A program made the position numbers and the translations under genes. Below, in pieces: positions 26,732-35,365 of a stretch of 64,000 nucleotides of DNA. This DNA is from Onthomonas sp964456525 (GTDB taxonomy: Bacteria > Bacillota > Clostridia > Oscillospirales > Oscillospiraceae), in contig CAYWAP010000003.1 of assembly GCA_964456525.1 (NCBI GenBank), positions 1-64,000 of the forward strand, read 5' to 3'. The notes under the pieces are model-generated. The model saw only the letters and a list, made by a program, of their open reading frames with translations. It was not told where the DNA came from and did no database searches. Every line of letters starts with the position of its first letter. Position 1 is the stretch's first letter.

Positions 26732-27532
26732 ATGATGAGAATTGTTGTCAAAGTGGGCACCTCTACCCTGGCCCATTCCACCGGCCGGCTGAACATCCGC
26801 CAGGTGGAGGAGCTGGTCAAGGTTCTCAGCGACCTGAAAAATATGGGCCATGAGATCATACTCGTCTCCTCCGGCGCCATCGGCATGGGCGTGGGAAAGC
26901 TGTCCCTGTCCAAAAAGCCCAACGATATCCCCACCAAGCAGGCTGCGGCCGCCATCGGTCAATGCGAGCTCATGTATACCTATGACAAGCTCTTCACCGA
27001 ATATAACCACATTGTGGCGCAGATCCTGCTGACCGGTTCGGATTTTTCCCACGATGGCCGCCGGCGCAATTTTATGAACACCCTGCTTCGCCTGCTGGAA
27101 CTGGGCGCGCTTCCCATCATCAACGAGAACGACTCCGTCGCCACAGACGAAATTGCCCTGGGCGACAACGACAAACTCTCTGCCATGGTTGCCATCTCCG
27201 CCCAGGCCGACCTGCTGGTGCTGCTCAGCGATATTGACGGGCTTTACACCGCCGACCCCCACACCCATAACAACGCACGGCTGATCGACACCGTGATTGC
27301 CATCACGCCGGAAATTGAGGCTCTGGCAGGCGACAAAGGCTCGGAGCTTTCCACCGGCGGCATGCAGTCCAAGCTGCACGCCGCCAAAATGACCACGGAG
27401 CACGGGGTTGACATGGTGATTGCCAACGGCTCCAAGGCCCGAGTGTTATATGATATTCTGGCGGGAAAACCCGTCGGAACCCGATTTATCGGCAAGCTAA
27501 CAGACGATTCACGAAAGGAGAGTTCCCCATGA
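26732..27532 (+). CDS. proB: Glutamate 5-kinase, short form
   Basis: Phosphorylates the gamma-carboxylate of glutamate. The amino-acid kinase fold is clear: VVKVGTSTLA, LVSSGAIGMG, NENDSVA, LSDIDGLYTADP, GTGGM-like STGGMQSKL. At 266 residues it lacks the C-terminal PUA domain of the E. coli enzyme (367 residues), as in several Clostridia; the PUA domain is not needed for catalysis in characterised enzymes. AGGAAGGA lies 10 bases from the ATG. Its stop overlaps the proA start (ATGA), which points to translational coupling. Confidence 0.96.
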   Translation: MMRIVVKVGTSTLAHSTGRLNIRQVEELVKVLSDLKNMGHEIILVSSGAIGMGVGKLSLSKKPNDIPTKQAAAAIGQCELMYTYDKLFTEYNHIVAQILLTGSDFSHDGRRRNFMNTLLRLLELGALPIINENDSVATDEIALGDNDKLSAMVAISAQADLLVLLSDIDGLYTADPHTHNNARLIDTVIAITPEIEALAGDKGSELSTGGMQSKLHAAKMTTEHGVDMVIANGSKARVLYDILAGKPVGTRFIGKLTDDSRKESSP

Positions 27533-28785
27533 CCACCCATGAAATCCTTCTGGGCGCCAAAAGCGCCAAGACGGCTCTGGCGCTGGCCAGCACAGAACTG
27601 CGCAACCAGGCGCTGCTCGCCATGGCCGACGCTCTGATCGACGCCACCCCCGCCATTCTGGCCCAGAATCAGCTGGATCAGGATGCCGCCCGCGACCGCG
27701 TGACCACGGTGATGCTGGATCGGCTCGCTCTGGACGAGAGCCGCATTCAGGGCATGGCCCAGGGCATTCGGGAAGTGGTGGCCCTTCCTGACCCGGTGGG
27801 CGAAGTTCTGGACCACATCGAGCGCCCCAACGGCCTGATCATTGAGAAGATCGCCTTCCCCATGGGCGTTGTCGCCATTATTTACGAGAGCCGCCCCAAC
27901 GTCACCAGTGACGCCGCTGCCCTGGCCGTCAAAAGCGGCAACGCCTGCGTCCTCCGCTGCGGCAAAGACGCATGGCGCAGCTGCAACGCCATTGTCACCG
28001 CCATGCGCAGCGGTCTGGCCGCCGTGGGGCTGCCGGAGACCTGCGTCAACCTGATTCAGGACACCTCCCACGCCAGCGCCAATGCCCTGATGACCGCCGT
28101 TGGCGATGTAGACCTGCTGATCCCCCGGGGCGGCGCCGGACTGATCCGCGCCTGTGTGGAAAACGCCAAGGTTCCCTGCATTCAAACCGGCACCGGCATC
28201 TGTCACGTCTATGTGGACGCCACCGCCGACCAGGAGATGGCCCTGAACATCATCGAAAACGCCAAGACCAGCCGCCCCAGCGTCTGCAACGCCGAAGAGG
28301 TCTGCCTGGTACACCGGGAGATTGCCGGCCAGTTCCTGCCCAAACTGAAGCAGCGTCTGGTAGACAGCCGCGCCGCCAAGGGCCTGCCCCCTGTGGAGCT
28401 GCGTTTGGACCCCCGGGCCGCGGCCATCATTCCCGGCACCCCTGCCGGGGAGCAGGACTTTGACACGGAGTTTTTGAACTATATTCTGGCCGTGGGCATT
28501 GTGGACAGCGCGGACGACGCCATCACCCACATCGGCCTGCACTCCACCGGCCACAGCGACGCCATTGTCACCGGCGATGACGCCATCGCCGCCAAATTTG
28601 TGGCCACCGTGGACAGTTCCTCGGTCTATGTCAACTGTTCCACCCGTTTCACGGACGGTGGGGAATTTGGCCTGGGTTGTGAGATCGGCATTTCTACCCA
28701 GAAGCTCCACGCCAGAGGCCCCATGGGCCTTCGGGAGCTTTGCACCCACAAGTATGTGATCCGGGGCAACGGACAAATCCGGTAA
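27529..28785 (+). CDS. proA: Glutamate-5-semialdehyde dehydrogenase (gamma-glutamyl phosphate reductase)
   Basis: NADPH-dependent reduction of gamma-glutamyl phosphate, the second proline step. The aldehyde-dehydrogenase-like fold has IYESRPNVTSDAAALAVKSGN, LIPRGGAGLI and the catalytic cysteine in SVCNAEE (about residue 253). Length 418 residues is standard. AAAGGAGAG is within the 3' end of proB and the ATG overlaps the proB stop by 4 bases. Confidence 0.97.
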   Translation: MTTHEILLGAKSAKTALALASTELRNQALLAMADALIDATPAILAQNQLDQDAARDRVTTVMLDRLALDESRIQGMAQGIREVVALPDPVGEVLDHIERPNGLIIEKIAFPMGVVAIIYESRPNVTSDAAALAVKSGNACVLRCGKDAWRSCNAIVTAMRSGLAAVGLPETCVNLIQDTSHASANALMTAVGDVDLLIPRGGAGLIRACVENAKVPCIQTGTGICHVYVDATADQEMALNIIENAKTSRPSVCNAEEVCLVHREIAGQFLPKLKQRLVDSRAAKGLPPVELRLDPRAAAIIPGTPAGEQDFDTEFLNYILAVGIVDSADDAITHIGLHSTGHSDAIVTGDDAIAAKFVATVDSSSVYVNCSTRFTDGGEFGLGCEIGISTQKLHARGPMGLRELCTHKYVIRGNGQIR

Positions 28786-28810
28786 CCCCGGCGGCCGGGC
28801 GGGGGAGCGG

Positions 28811-29308
28811 TCATTGGATGACGTCTGCAAACTGTCCGCCCACCAGCTCACAGAGGGCGTTTGGCTCTACCAGAACCTGAAAGCCGATTTTCCCCGCGGA
28901 AATGGCAATCGCATCGTAGAGAATGGCCGTCTCGTGGATGGTGGTGAAAAACGGCTTCTTCATGCCGATCGGGGAGCAGCCGCCCCGGACATACCCGGTC
29001 AGCGGCAGCAGCTCTGCGGGGCGGATCATGGCGATATGTTTCTCGTTTACGGCTTTGGCGGCCTTTTTCAAGTCCAGTTCTCCGGACACCGGCACATCAA
29101 AGACATAGTACGCGCCGCTGGCCCCCCGGGTCACCAGCGTTTTGAACACACAATCCGGGTCCTGCCCCAGCGCCGCCGCCACGTGCTTCCCATCTACGGC
29201 GACGCCCTCCTCGTGGGGATAGGTTCTGGCCTCATAGGCAATCCCCTTTTGCTCCAAAATCCGCATGACGTTGGTCTTGCCGTCCTGCTGTCTCTGTTTC
29301 TTTTTCAT
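28811..29308 (-). CDS. ybaK: Cys-tRNA(Pro)/Cys-tRNA(Cys) deacylase, YbaK/EbsC family
   Basis: Trans-editing protein that hydrolyses Cys-tRNA(Pro) made by error by prolyl-tRNA synthetase. The 165 residues start MKKKQRQQDGKTNVMRILEQ and show DCVFKTLVTRG with the conserved catalytic-site lysine, and GYVRGGCSPIGMKK. No good Shine-Dalgarno is visible at this start (only GGAATGGG). It is convergent with proA and lies in the same window as proS, whose error it would correct. A terminator-like hairpin lies 29-58 bases upstream. Confidence 0.9.
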   Translation of the reverse strand: MKKKQRQQDGKTNVMRILEQKGIAYEARTYPHEEGVAVDGKHVAAALGQDPDCVFKTLVTRGASGAYYVFDVPVSGELDLKKAAKAVNEKHIAMIRPAELLPLTGYVRGGCSPIGMKKPFFTTIHETAILYDAIAISAGKIGFQVLVEPNALCELVGGQFADVIQ

Positions 29309-29336
29309 CCCATTCCATCGCTTTCGTAAAAATGAT

Positions 29337-29366
29337 ACCCCTTCGGCCTCTCCACAGGGCGAAGGG
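29337..29366 (-). other. Terminator-like hairpin in the ybaK leader
   Basis: On the - strand CCCCTTCG, 14-base loop, CGAAGGGG, then TATCATTTTT. No - strand gene ends upstream of it, so it is not a normal gene-end terminator; it may attenuate ybaK. Confidence 0.5.
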
Positions 29367-29499
29367 GTTCCCGCCCCCATTTCGCCGGAGCCGCCGCCCC
29401 GATGGACGCCATCTGTATCGGAGCATGCCCATCTGTTTCTGTAAAAACCGGCGGCGCCCCGCCCTCCCACAAAACGGCTGCAAATCCCAAAACTTCCAT

Positions 29500-29527
29500 T
29501 TGACTTTGCAGAAAAAACGCATATACT
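29500..29527 (+). promoter_or_regulatory. Promoter of the 137-aa unknown gene
   Basis: TTGACT (29500-29505), 16-base spacer, TATACT (29522-29527), about 43 bases upstream of the start codon at 29570. Confidence 0.75.
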
Positions 29528-29569
29528 ATATCATAACAACCATCTTGAGGGGAACGGAGGCGTACACGC

Positions 29570-29983
29570 ATGAAAATTGAATTGACCACCAAACAGTATC
29601 GCCGTTTGCTGGACATGGCTTATATCGGAAACTGGGTGCTGAACTCCACCCGGGGCGATGAGCGCTTCAAAGATTATGATGAGGTGGAGTCCCTGTTGTT
29701 CTCCAAGGCCGACAGCCAGGGCATGAAGGGTCTGGCCGAGCGCTGGAACGGCGAAATCGTTCCCAGCCACGCCTTCGTCGCCGGCGGCATCCACGAAGCC
29801 ATCGCCTGCTATGAGGATTCCGTCTTTTTTGACATCCTGGCAGAGGAGCTGGCCCGCCGCGATATGCATGACGCCCCCATTGACGAGACGAATTATGACG
29901 AGCTGACCCGCCGCATTGACGCATACATGGCCGAGTTTGAACTCCACGGAACGGATCACGTCCAGGTGGAGACGGAAAATTAA
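29570..29983 (+). CDS. Conserved hypothetical protein, 137 aa
   Basis: Soluble, acidic, mostly helical protein with no signal peptide; notable segments are LTTKQYRRLLDMAYIGNWVLNS at the start, KDYDEVESLLFSKA, and an acidic terminus. I recall similar short proteins in Clostridia but no function. It has a strong upstream promoter, GGAGG about 9 bases from the ATG and its own terminator, so it is expressed as a single gene. Nothing near it reveals a pathway; lysA is convergent. Confidence 0.8.
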   Translation: MKIELTTKQYRRLLDMAYIGNWVLNSTRGDERFKDYDEVESLLFSKADSQGMKGLAERWNGEIVPSHAFVAGGIHEAIACYEDSVFFDILAEELARRDMHDAPIDETNYDELTRRIDAYMAEFELHGTDHVQVETEN

Positions 29984-30034
29984 ACGCAGCTGCCCTGTGG
30001 CTCGGGGATAAAACCGGGCTTTAGAGCAATCCCA

Positions 30035-30072
30035 AAAACACCCGCTGAACCCTGAGGAACTGCGGGTGTTTT
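30035..30072. terminator. Bidirectional terminator between the 137-aa gene and lysA
   Basis: AAAACACCCGC and GCGGGTGTTTT flank a 16-base loop, with TTTTTT on the + strand and an A-run giving T-run on the - strand. It serves both convergent genes. Confidence 0.88.
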
Positions 30073-30115
30073 TTATCTTTGTGCACCGGTCCGGCGGTCG
30101 GCAGCCCCTTGGGAA

Positions 30116-31384
30116 TCAATCCCTTTCATCCCAGATCAGCGTTGCAAAATAGTCTTCCGGCGTCTCCCCGCGGCGCATCATCCGAACCGCTCCGTCCTCT
30201 TGCAGCAAAAGCTCGGCAGAGCGCAGCCGCCCATTGTAGTTATATCCCATGGAGAACCCGTGGGCGCCGGTGTCGTGGATGACCAACAGATCGCCTCTGT
30301 CAATCTTCGGCAGCATGCGGTCCACCGCGAACTTGTCGCAGTTTTCGCACAGGGAGCCAACCACATCATATCGATGATCGCAGGGCGCGTTCTCCTTGCC
30401 CATGACCGTGATGTGATGGTAGGCTCCGTAGATGGCAGGGCGCATCAGGTTGGCCGCGCAGGCGTCCACGCCGATATACTCCTTATAGGTGTGCTTCTCG
30501 TGGATGGCGCGGGTGACCAGATGGCCGTGGGGGGCCAGCATATAGCGGCCCATCTCGGTACACAGGCGGACATCGCCCATGCCGGCGGGAACCAGAATCT
30601 CATCAAATTTTCTGTGTACGCCCTCACCGATCACGGCAATGTCGTTTTCCGGCTGTTCCGGGCGGTAGGGGACTCCCACGCCGCCGGACAGATTGATAAA
30701 GCGAATATCCGCCCCCGTCTCCCGCTTCAGCTCCACCGCCAGCTCAAACAACTGGCCCGCCAGCGTGGGATAGTACTCGTTGGAGAGGGTATTGGAGGCC
30801 AGGAAGGCGTGAATGCCAAACGATTTGGCCCCCATCGCCTTCAGTCGTTTGAACGCCTCAAAGAGCTGGGGACGGGTCATGCCGTATTTGGCCTCACCGG
30901 GGTTGTCCATCACCTGGAACCCCTCCTCGCTCTCTCCCAGCTGGTAGACGCCGCCGGGATTGAACCGGCAGGAGATGGTCTCCGGGATATAGCCGAGGAC
31001 ATCCTTCAGAAAGTCAATATGGGTAATGTCGTCCAGGTTGATGATGGCTCCCAGCTCCGCCGCCTTGACATACTCCTCCGCAGGCGTCTCGTTGGAGGAG
31101 AACATGATCTCCTCCCCCCGGATTCCGCAGCGGTCGCTCATCATCAGCTCGGTCAGAGAGGAACAGTCCATCCCGCACCCCTCTTCATGCAGGATTTTCA
31201 GAATCTGAGGGGTTGGCGTCGCTTTCACGGCGAAGTACTCGCGAAAGCCCTTGTTCCAGGAAAAGGCGGCGTTCACCGCCCGGGCCGTCTCCCGGATGCC
31301 CTTCTCATCGTAAATGTGGAACGGGGTTGGATATTGCTGACAGATTTCTTCCAGCTGATCTTTGGTCACAAAGGGAATTTTCAT
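30116..31384 (-). CDS. lysA: Diaminopimelate decarboxylase
   Basis: PLP enzyme of fold type III that decarboxylates meso-diaminopimelate to lysine. The PLP lysine is Lys54 in FAVKATPTP; CGMDCSSLTEL, the glycine-rich LSGGVGVPY phosphate loop and GEGVH follow. The C-terminal CENCDKFAVDRMLP contains the specificity cysteine of this decarboxylase group. The 422 residues and the FAVKATP form fit the clostridial LysA-like subgroup; another decarboxylase of the family is possible but less likely. AGGAG is 8 bases upstream and a sigma-A promoter lies about 75 bases upstream. Confidence 0.88.
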   Translation of the reverse strand: MKIPFVTKDQLEEICQQYPTPFHIYDEKGIRETARAVNAAFSWNKGFREYFAVKATPTPQILKILHEEGCGMDCSSLTELMMSDRCGIRGEEIMFSSNETPAEEYVKAAELGAIINLDDITHIDFLKDVLGYIPETISCRFNPGGVYQLGESEEGFQVMDNPGEAKYGMTRPQLFEAFKRLKAMGAKSFGIHAFLASNTLSNEYYPTLAGQLFELAVELKRETGADIRFINLSGGVGVPYRPEQPENDIAVIGEGVHRKFDEILVPAGMGDVRLCTEMGRYMLAPHGHLVTRAIHEKHTYKEYIGVDACAANLMRPAIYGAYHHITVMGKENAPCDHRYDVVGSLCENCDKFAVDRMLPKIDRGDLLVIHDTGAHGFSMGYNYNGRLRSAELLLQEDGAVRMMRRGETPEDYFATLIWDERD

Positions 31385-31455
31385 GGCATTGGCTCCTGTC
31401 TATGAAAGAATGCAATTTGTAGATTGCCCGTCATACTTTGTTGAATTCTTTCCCT

Positions 31456-31484
31456 ATTCTAACGAAATTTGCCCTTTTCTGCAA
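31456..31484 (-). promoter_or_regulatory. Promoter of lysA
   Basis: On the - strand TTGCAG (31479-31484), 17-base spacer, TAGAAT (31456-31461). Confidence 0.65.
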
Positions 31485-31715
31485 GATATAAATGGAATCT
31501 TTTGCAAAAAACACGTTTCGGCCCCTCTCCGCAGCGCCCGGAACCCTGGGACAGAGGGCGCTTGTCGACCCCATCTCTCATAAAATAACAAAAAACGAAC
31601 CATTTCATTCCCGTTTTTTATGGAAAATCCCAAACCTCCCGCAGCCGGGAAAAGTTTGACCCGTTCCGGCCAGACGTCTCCCGCCTTTTCCCCGCCTTTC
31701 CAGCTCAATTTCCTC

Positions 31716-31744
31716 TTGTCTGCTTTTTTTGCGGATGCTATAAT
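31716..31744 (+). promoter_or_regulatory. Promoter of the pyrE-recD2 run
   Basis: TTGTCT (31716-31721), 17-base spacer, TATAAT (31739-31744). It starts a short leader of about 55 bases before pyrE. Confidence 0.8.
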
Positions 31745-31807
31745 GAGAGGGCGAAATAAAACAAACTTTCGATTTTATTGTCCATCCATTTTCACAAAGG
31801 AGAATCC

Positions 31808-32494
31808 ATGATGACGTATAAAGAGGAATTCATCACCTTTATGGTGCGCGCCGGCGTTTTGACCTTTGGCGACTTTACCACCAAATCCGGACGCAAAACC
31901 CCTTACTTTATCAACACGGGCAACTACAAAACCGGCGCCCAGGCGGCCCAGCTGGGGGACTACTATGCCGCCTGCATGCGGGAGCACCTGGGGGAGGACG
32001 TCACCGCCCTCTTCGGCCCCGCCTACAAGGGGATTCCTCTGGCGGTCACCAGCGCCGCCTCCCTGTTTCGCAACTACGGCGTGGATTTGCCCTACTGCTT
32101 CAACCGCAAGGAGGTCAAAGACCACGGCGAAGGCGGCTCCATGGTGGGCTACAAGCCCCAGGACGGGGATGTCATCGCCATTGTGGAGGACGTTGTCACC
32201 GCGGGCACCGCTGTTCGGGAGAGCATTGCGCTGTTTGAGCACATCGCCCGGGTGAAAATCGCCTATCTCTTTGTCTCTGTAGACCGCATGGAGCGGGGCA
32301 CCCGGGATTGCTCCACACTGGACGAACTGCGCCAGGATTACGGCATCCAGGTTTGCCCCATCGTCACCGTTCGTGAAATCATCTCCTTCCTGCACAACCG
32401 TCCCATTGACGGCAAGGTCTACATCGACGACGAGATGAAGGACAAAATGGAGGCCTATCTGGCCCAATACGGCGCGAAGAATCAGGCCCTGTGA
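31808..32494 (+). CDS. pyrE: Orotate phosphoribosyltransferase
   Basis: Joins orotate and PRPP to give OMP in pyrimidine synthesis. The PRPP-binding motif is IVEDVVTAGTAV (about residues 118-129); FTTKSGRKTPYFINTG and the GPAYKGIPL loop are family hallmarks. Two adjacent ATGs (31808, 31811) both fit AAAGGAG upstream. Length 228 residues. It is isolated from other pyr genes and instead leads a run of DNA repair genes. Confidence 0.95.
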   Translation: MMTYKEEFITFMVRAGVLTFGDFTTKSGRKTPYFINTGNYKTGAQAAQLGDYYAACMREHLGEDVTALFGPAYKGIPLAVTSAASLFRNYGVDLPYCFNRKEVKDHGEGGSMVGYKPQDGDVIAIVEDVVTAGTAVRESIALFEHIARVKIAYLFVSVDRMERGTRDCSTLDELRQDYGIQVCPIVTVREIISFLHNRPIDGKVYIDDEMKDKMEAYLAQYGAKNQAL

Positions 32495-32552
32495 GCGCCC
32501 ATTCGGATTGTTTCCCGTCCGATCGGATAAAATATGGAAAGGAGTCCCCCCT

Positions 32553-33239
32553 GTGGAGAAAGAACCCAACCTCCATGCCGGCCACCGCCAGCGGATGAAG
32601 GCACGTTTTCTGGAACAGGGGAGCGGCGCCTTTTCCGATCATCAGCTGTTGGAAATGCTGCTGTTTTACTCCGTCCCCCGGAGAGACACCAATCCGCTGG
32701 CCCACCGCCTGATGAACACGTTTCACACCCTGTCCGGCGTGCTGAACGCCTCCGTGGAGGAGTTGACCGCAGTGGACGGCGTCTCAGAGCACACCGCCAT
32801 TTTGATTCACCTGTCCCTCCAGATCTTTCAGCGTTACCGAACCCAGATCAGCGACGGCGGGCAGCACGCATTTTCCATTGAGGACGTGGCGGAATATCTG
32901 CGTCCCTACTTTTTCGGCGCCCGGAACGAACGGATTTTTCTGGTTTCTCTGGACAGCGCAGACCGCATTTTGGGCTGCGACTGCCTGAACGAGGGCGAGA
33001 TCAACTACGCCTGGCTGGACTCCCGGACGCTGGTTTCCCACGCCCTGCGCAGCAAGGCCGCCGGCGTTGTTCTGGCCCACTGCCACCCGCTGGGTTCTCC
33101 GGAGCCCTCCGATGCGGATTGCCTGACCACCCGGCACTGCAAGAAAATCCTTCAGGCGCTGAACATTCGGCTGATCGATCATCTGGTGTTTGCCGACGAC
33201 CAATGGGTGTCCATGGCCAAACTCAATCTGATCGATTAG
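32553..33239 (+). CDS. radC: RadC/JAB-domain protein
   Basis: Member of the RadC family: an N-terminal helix-hairpin-helix region (FSDHQLLEMLLFYSVPRRDTN; VDGVSEHTA) and a JAMM metalloprotease-like domain with the metal motif H-C-H-P-x-G-x(3)-PSDAD at about 175-188. The catalytic role of RadC proteins in cells is uncertain. GTG 32553 is chosen because GGAAAGGAG is 8 bases upstream. It lies between pyrE and uvrB, 18 bases before uvrB, so it is cotranscribed with excision repair genes. Length 228 residues. Confidence 0.9.
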   Translation: MEKEPNLHAGHRQRMKARFLEQGSGAFSDHQLLEMLLFYSVPRRDTNPLAHRLMNTFHTLSGVLNASVEELTAVDGVSEHTAILIHLSLQIFQRYRTQISDGGQHAFSIEDVAEYLRPYFFGARNERIFLVSLDSADRILGCDCLNEGEINYAWLDSRTLVSHALRSKAAGVVLAHCHPLGSPEPSDADCLTTRHCKKILQALNIRLIDHLVFADDQWVSMAKLNLID

Positions 33240-33256
33240 TATAGAGGTGGAGATGT

Positions 33257-35251
33257 ATGCCAGAATTTAAAGTTGTCAGTCCCTATACCCCCTCCGGCGA
33301 CCAACCCGCCGCCATTGAGGCCCTTGCCCGAGGCGTGGAGCTGGGGCTGGATGAGCAGACCCTGCTGGGCGTCACCGGCAGCGGCAAGACCTTCACAATG
33401 GCCAAGGTCATTGAAAAAGTCCAGCGGCCCACGCTGGTGCTGGCCCACAACAAAACCCTGGCCGCCCAGCTCTGCGCCGAGTTCAAGGAGTTTTTCCCCA
33501 ACAATGCGGTGGAGTATTTCGTCTCCTACTACGATTACTATCAGCCGGAGGCCTACATTCCCCACACGGACACCTTCATCGAAAAGGATGCCAGCACCAA
33601 CGACGAAATTGACCGTCTGCGTCTGGCCGCCACGGCCTCCCTGCTGGAGCGCCGGGACGTCATCGTTGTGGCCTCCGTCTCCTGCATCTACGGTCTGGGC
33701 GAACCGGAGGATTTCGCCGCCATGATGGTGGCCCTCCGGACCGGTATGGAAATCGACATGCACGAGCTGATGGCCCAGCTCGTCTCCATCCGCTACGAGC
33801 GCAACGACATCGCCTTTGCCCGCAACACCTTCCGCGTCCGGGGCGATACCATTGACATCTGGCCCGCTTACTGGAAGGACACTGCCATCCGTGTGGAGTT
33901 TTTCGGGGACGAAATCGACCGCATCAGCGAGGTCAATACCGTCACCGGCAATCCCATGCGCCGCCTGAACGCCATCCCCATCTGGCCCGCCACCCACTAT
34001 GTCACCCCGAAAGAGAAGCTGGACAGGGCGGTTGTGGAAATTCGCAGAGAAATGGATGAGCGCGTGGCCTTTTTTGAATCCCAGGACAAGTGGGTGGAGG
34101 CCCAGCGCATCCGTCAGCGCACGGAGTACGACATTGAGATGATTCAGGAGCTTGGCTACTGCTCCGGAATTGAGAACTACTCCCGGGTCATTGAGGGCCG
34201 CCCGGTTGGCTCGCCCCCACACACCCTGATTGACTACTTTCCAAAGGACTTTTTGCTGTTTATCGACGAGAGCCATGTCACCCTGCCCCAGGTTCACGCC
34301 ATGTACAACGGCGATCACGCCCGAAAGCGCACCCTGATCGACTACGGCTTCCGCCTGCCCTGCGCCTATGACAACCGGCCGCTGAAGTTTGAGGAATTTG
34401 AAGATCGTCTGAATCAGGTCATCTATGTCTCCGCCACGCCGGGCCAGTATGAGCAGTCTCGCAGCGGCCAGATCGTCGAGCAGGTCATCCGTCCCACCGG
34501 CCTTCTGGATCCAAAGGTGGAAGTCCGCCCCGTCACCGGGCAGATCGACGACCTGGTGGGCGAGATTCACACCCGGATGGAGCGGCGGGAACGGGTTCTC
34601 GTCACCACGCTGACCATCAAAATGGCGGAAGACCTGACGGAATACCTCCGCAAAAGCGGCATCAAAGCCAAGTATATGCACCATTCCATTGAGACGATTG
34701 AGCGGACAGAAATCATCCGCGACCTGCGTCTGGGCGTCTTTGATGTGCTGGTGGGAATCAACCTGCTGCGCGAGGGTCTGGACATGCCAGAAGTCTCACT
34801 GGTCGCCATTCTGGACGCGGACAAGGAGGGCTTCCTGCGCTCGGAAACGTCCCTGATTCAGACCATTGGCCGGGCCGCCCGAAACGCGGACGGCAGGGTG
34901 ATCCTGTACGGCGACAAGATCACCCCCTCCATGCGCGCCGCCATAGAGGAGACAGAGCGCCGGCGGGAAAAGCAGGACGCTTACAACAAAGCCCACGGAA
35001 TTGTCCCCAAGACCATTCAAAAGGACATCCGCGATCTGCTGGAGGCCACCGAGGCGATGGAGGGCGCCGACGACTTCCAGGGCAGGCAAATGACCCAGGC
35101 GGAGCGGAAGGCCCACATCGAAAAGCTGGAAAAGGAAATGAAAAAGGCCGCTTCCCGGCTGGAGTTCGAGTTGGCCGCGGCCCTGCGGGATCAGATTATC
35201 TCCCTGAAGGGCGGGAAATCTTACGAAAAAACCCATTTGTCCGACCTGTGA
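33257..35251 (+). CDS. uvrB: Excinuclease ABC subunit B
   Basis: Damage-verifying helicase-like subunit of nucleotide excision repair. Walker A GVTGSGKTFTMA, the beta-hairpin YYDYYQPEAYIP, DEATH-type motif IDESHV, HHSIETIERTEIIRDLR and INLLREGLDMPE are all present; a UVR domain for UvrC contact ends the protein (about 620-655). 664 residues is typical. GAGGTGGAG precedes the ATG. uvrA follows after about 110 bases; uvrC is not in the window. Confidence 0.97.
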   Translation: MPEFKVVSPYTPSGDQPAAIEALARGVELGLDEQTLLGVTGSGKTFTMAKVIEKVQRPTLVLAHNKTLAAQLCAEFKEFFPNNAVEYFVSYYDYYQPEAYIPHTDTFIEKDASTNDEIDRLRLAATASLLERRDVIVVASVSCIYGLGEPEDFAAMMVALRTGMEIDMHELMAQLVSIRYERNDIAFARNTFRVRGDTIDIWPAYWKDTAIRVEFFGDEIDRISEVNTVTGNPMRRLNAIPIWPATHYVTPKEKLDRAVVEIRREMDERVAFFESQDKWVEAQRIRQRTEYDIEMIQELGYCSGIENYSRVIEGRPVGSPPHTLIDYFPKDFLLFIDESHVTLPQVHAMYNGDHARKRTLIDYGFRLPCAYDNRPLKFEEFEDRLNQVIYVSATPGQYEQSRSGQIVEQVIRPTGLLDPKVEVRPVTGQIDDLVGEIHTRMERRERVLVTTLTIKMAEDLTEYLRKSGIKAKYMHHSIETIERTEIIRDLRLGVFDVLVGINLLREGLDMPEVSLVAILDADKEGFLRSETSLIQTIGRAARNADGRVILYGDKITPSMRAAIEETERRREKQDAYNKAHGIVPKTIQKDIRDLLEATEAMEGADDFQGRQMTQAERKAHIEKLEKEMKKAASRLEFELAAALRDQIISLKGGKSYEKTHLSDL

Positions 35252-35296
35252 CCCCCTGCCCGGGAGGGCGGGCTTTGAAACCGCGCCATCCTCCCC

Positions 35297-35312
35297 CCGG
35301 GCAGAGGCCCGG
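35297..35312. repeat. Hairpin between uvrB and uvrA
   Basis: CCGGGC-AGAG-GCCCGG in the intergenic gap. The same loop and nearly the same stem (CCCGGC-AGAG-GCCGGG) occurs at 17037-17052. CCCCTGCCCGGG at 35253-35264 can compete with its left arm. Confidence 0.45.
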
Positions 35313-35365
35313 AGCAGGGGAACATGGTATTGCTACAGGCAGGATGAAAAGGAGTGGAAATTCTC

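Larger units (their letters stand above)
31385..31807. other. Intergenic region with divergent lysA and pyrE promoters
   Basis: The 423-base gap contains the lysA promoter (31456-31484), a hairpin AGCGCCC/GGGCGCT with a 16-base loop (31532-31561), an A/T-closed dyad at 31589-31618 and the pyrE promoter (31716-31744). I see no open frame with a ribosome site and no lysine riboswitch; the lysA leader is only about 65 bases. Confidence 0.7.

Noticed and set aside
31385..31460. Lysine riboswitch in the lysA leader
   Set aside because: The leader after the mapped promoter is only about 65 bases, far below the size of that riboswitch.
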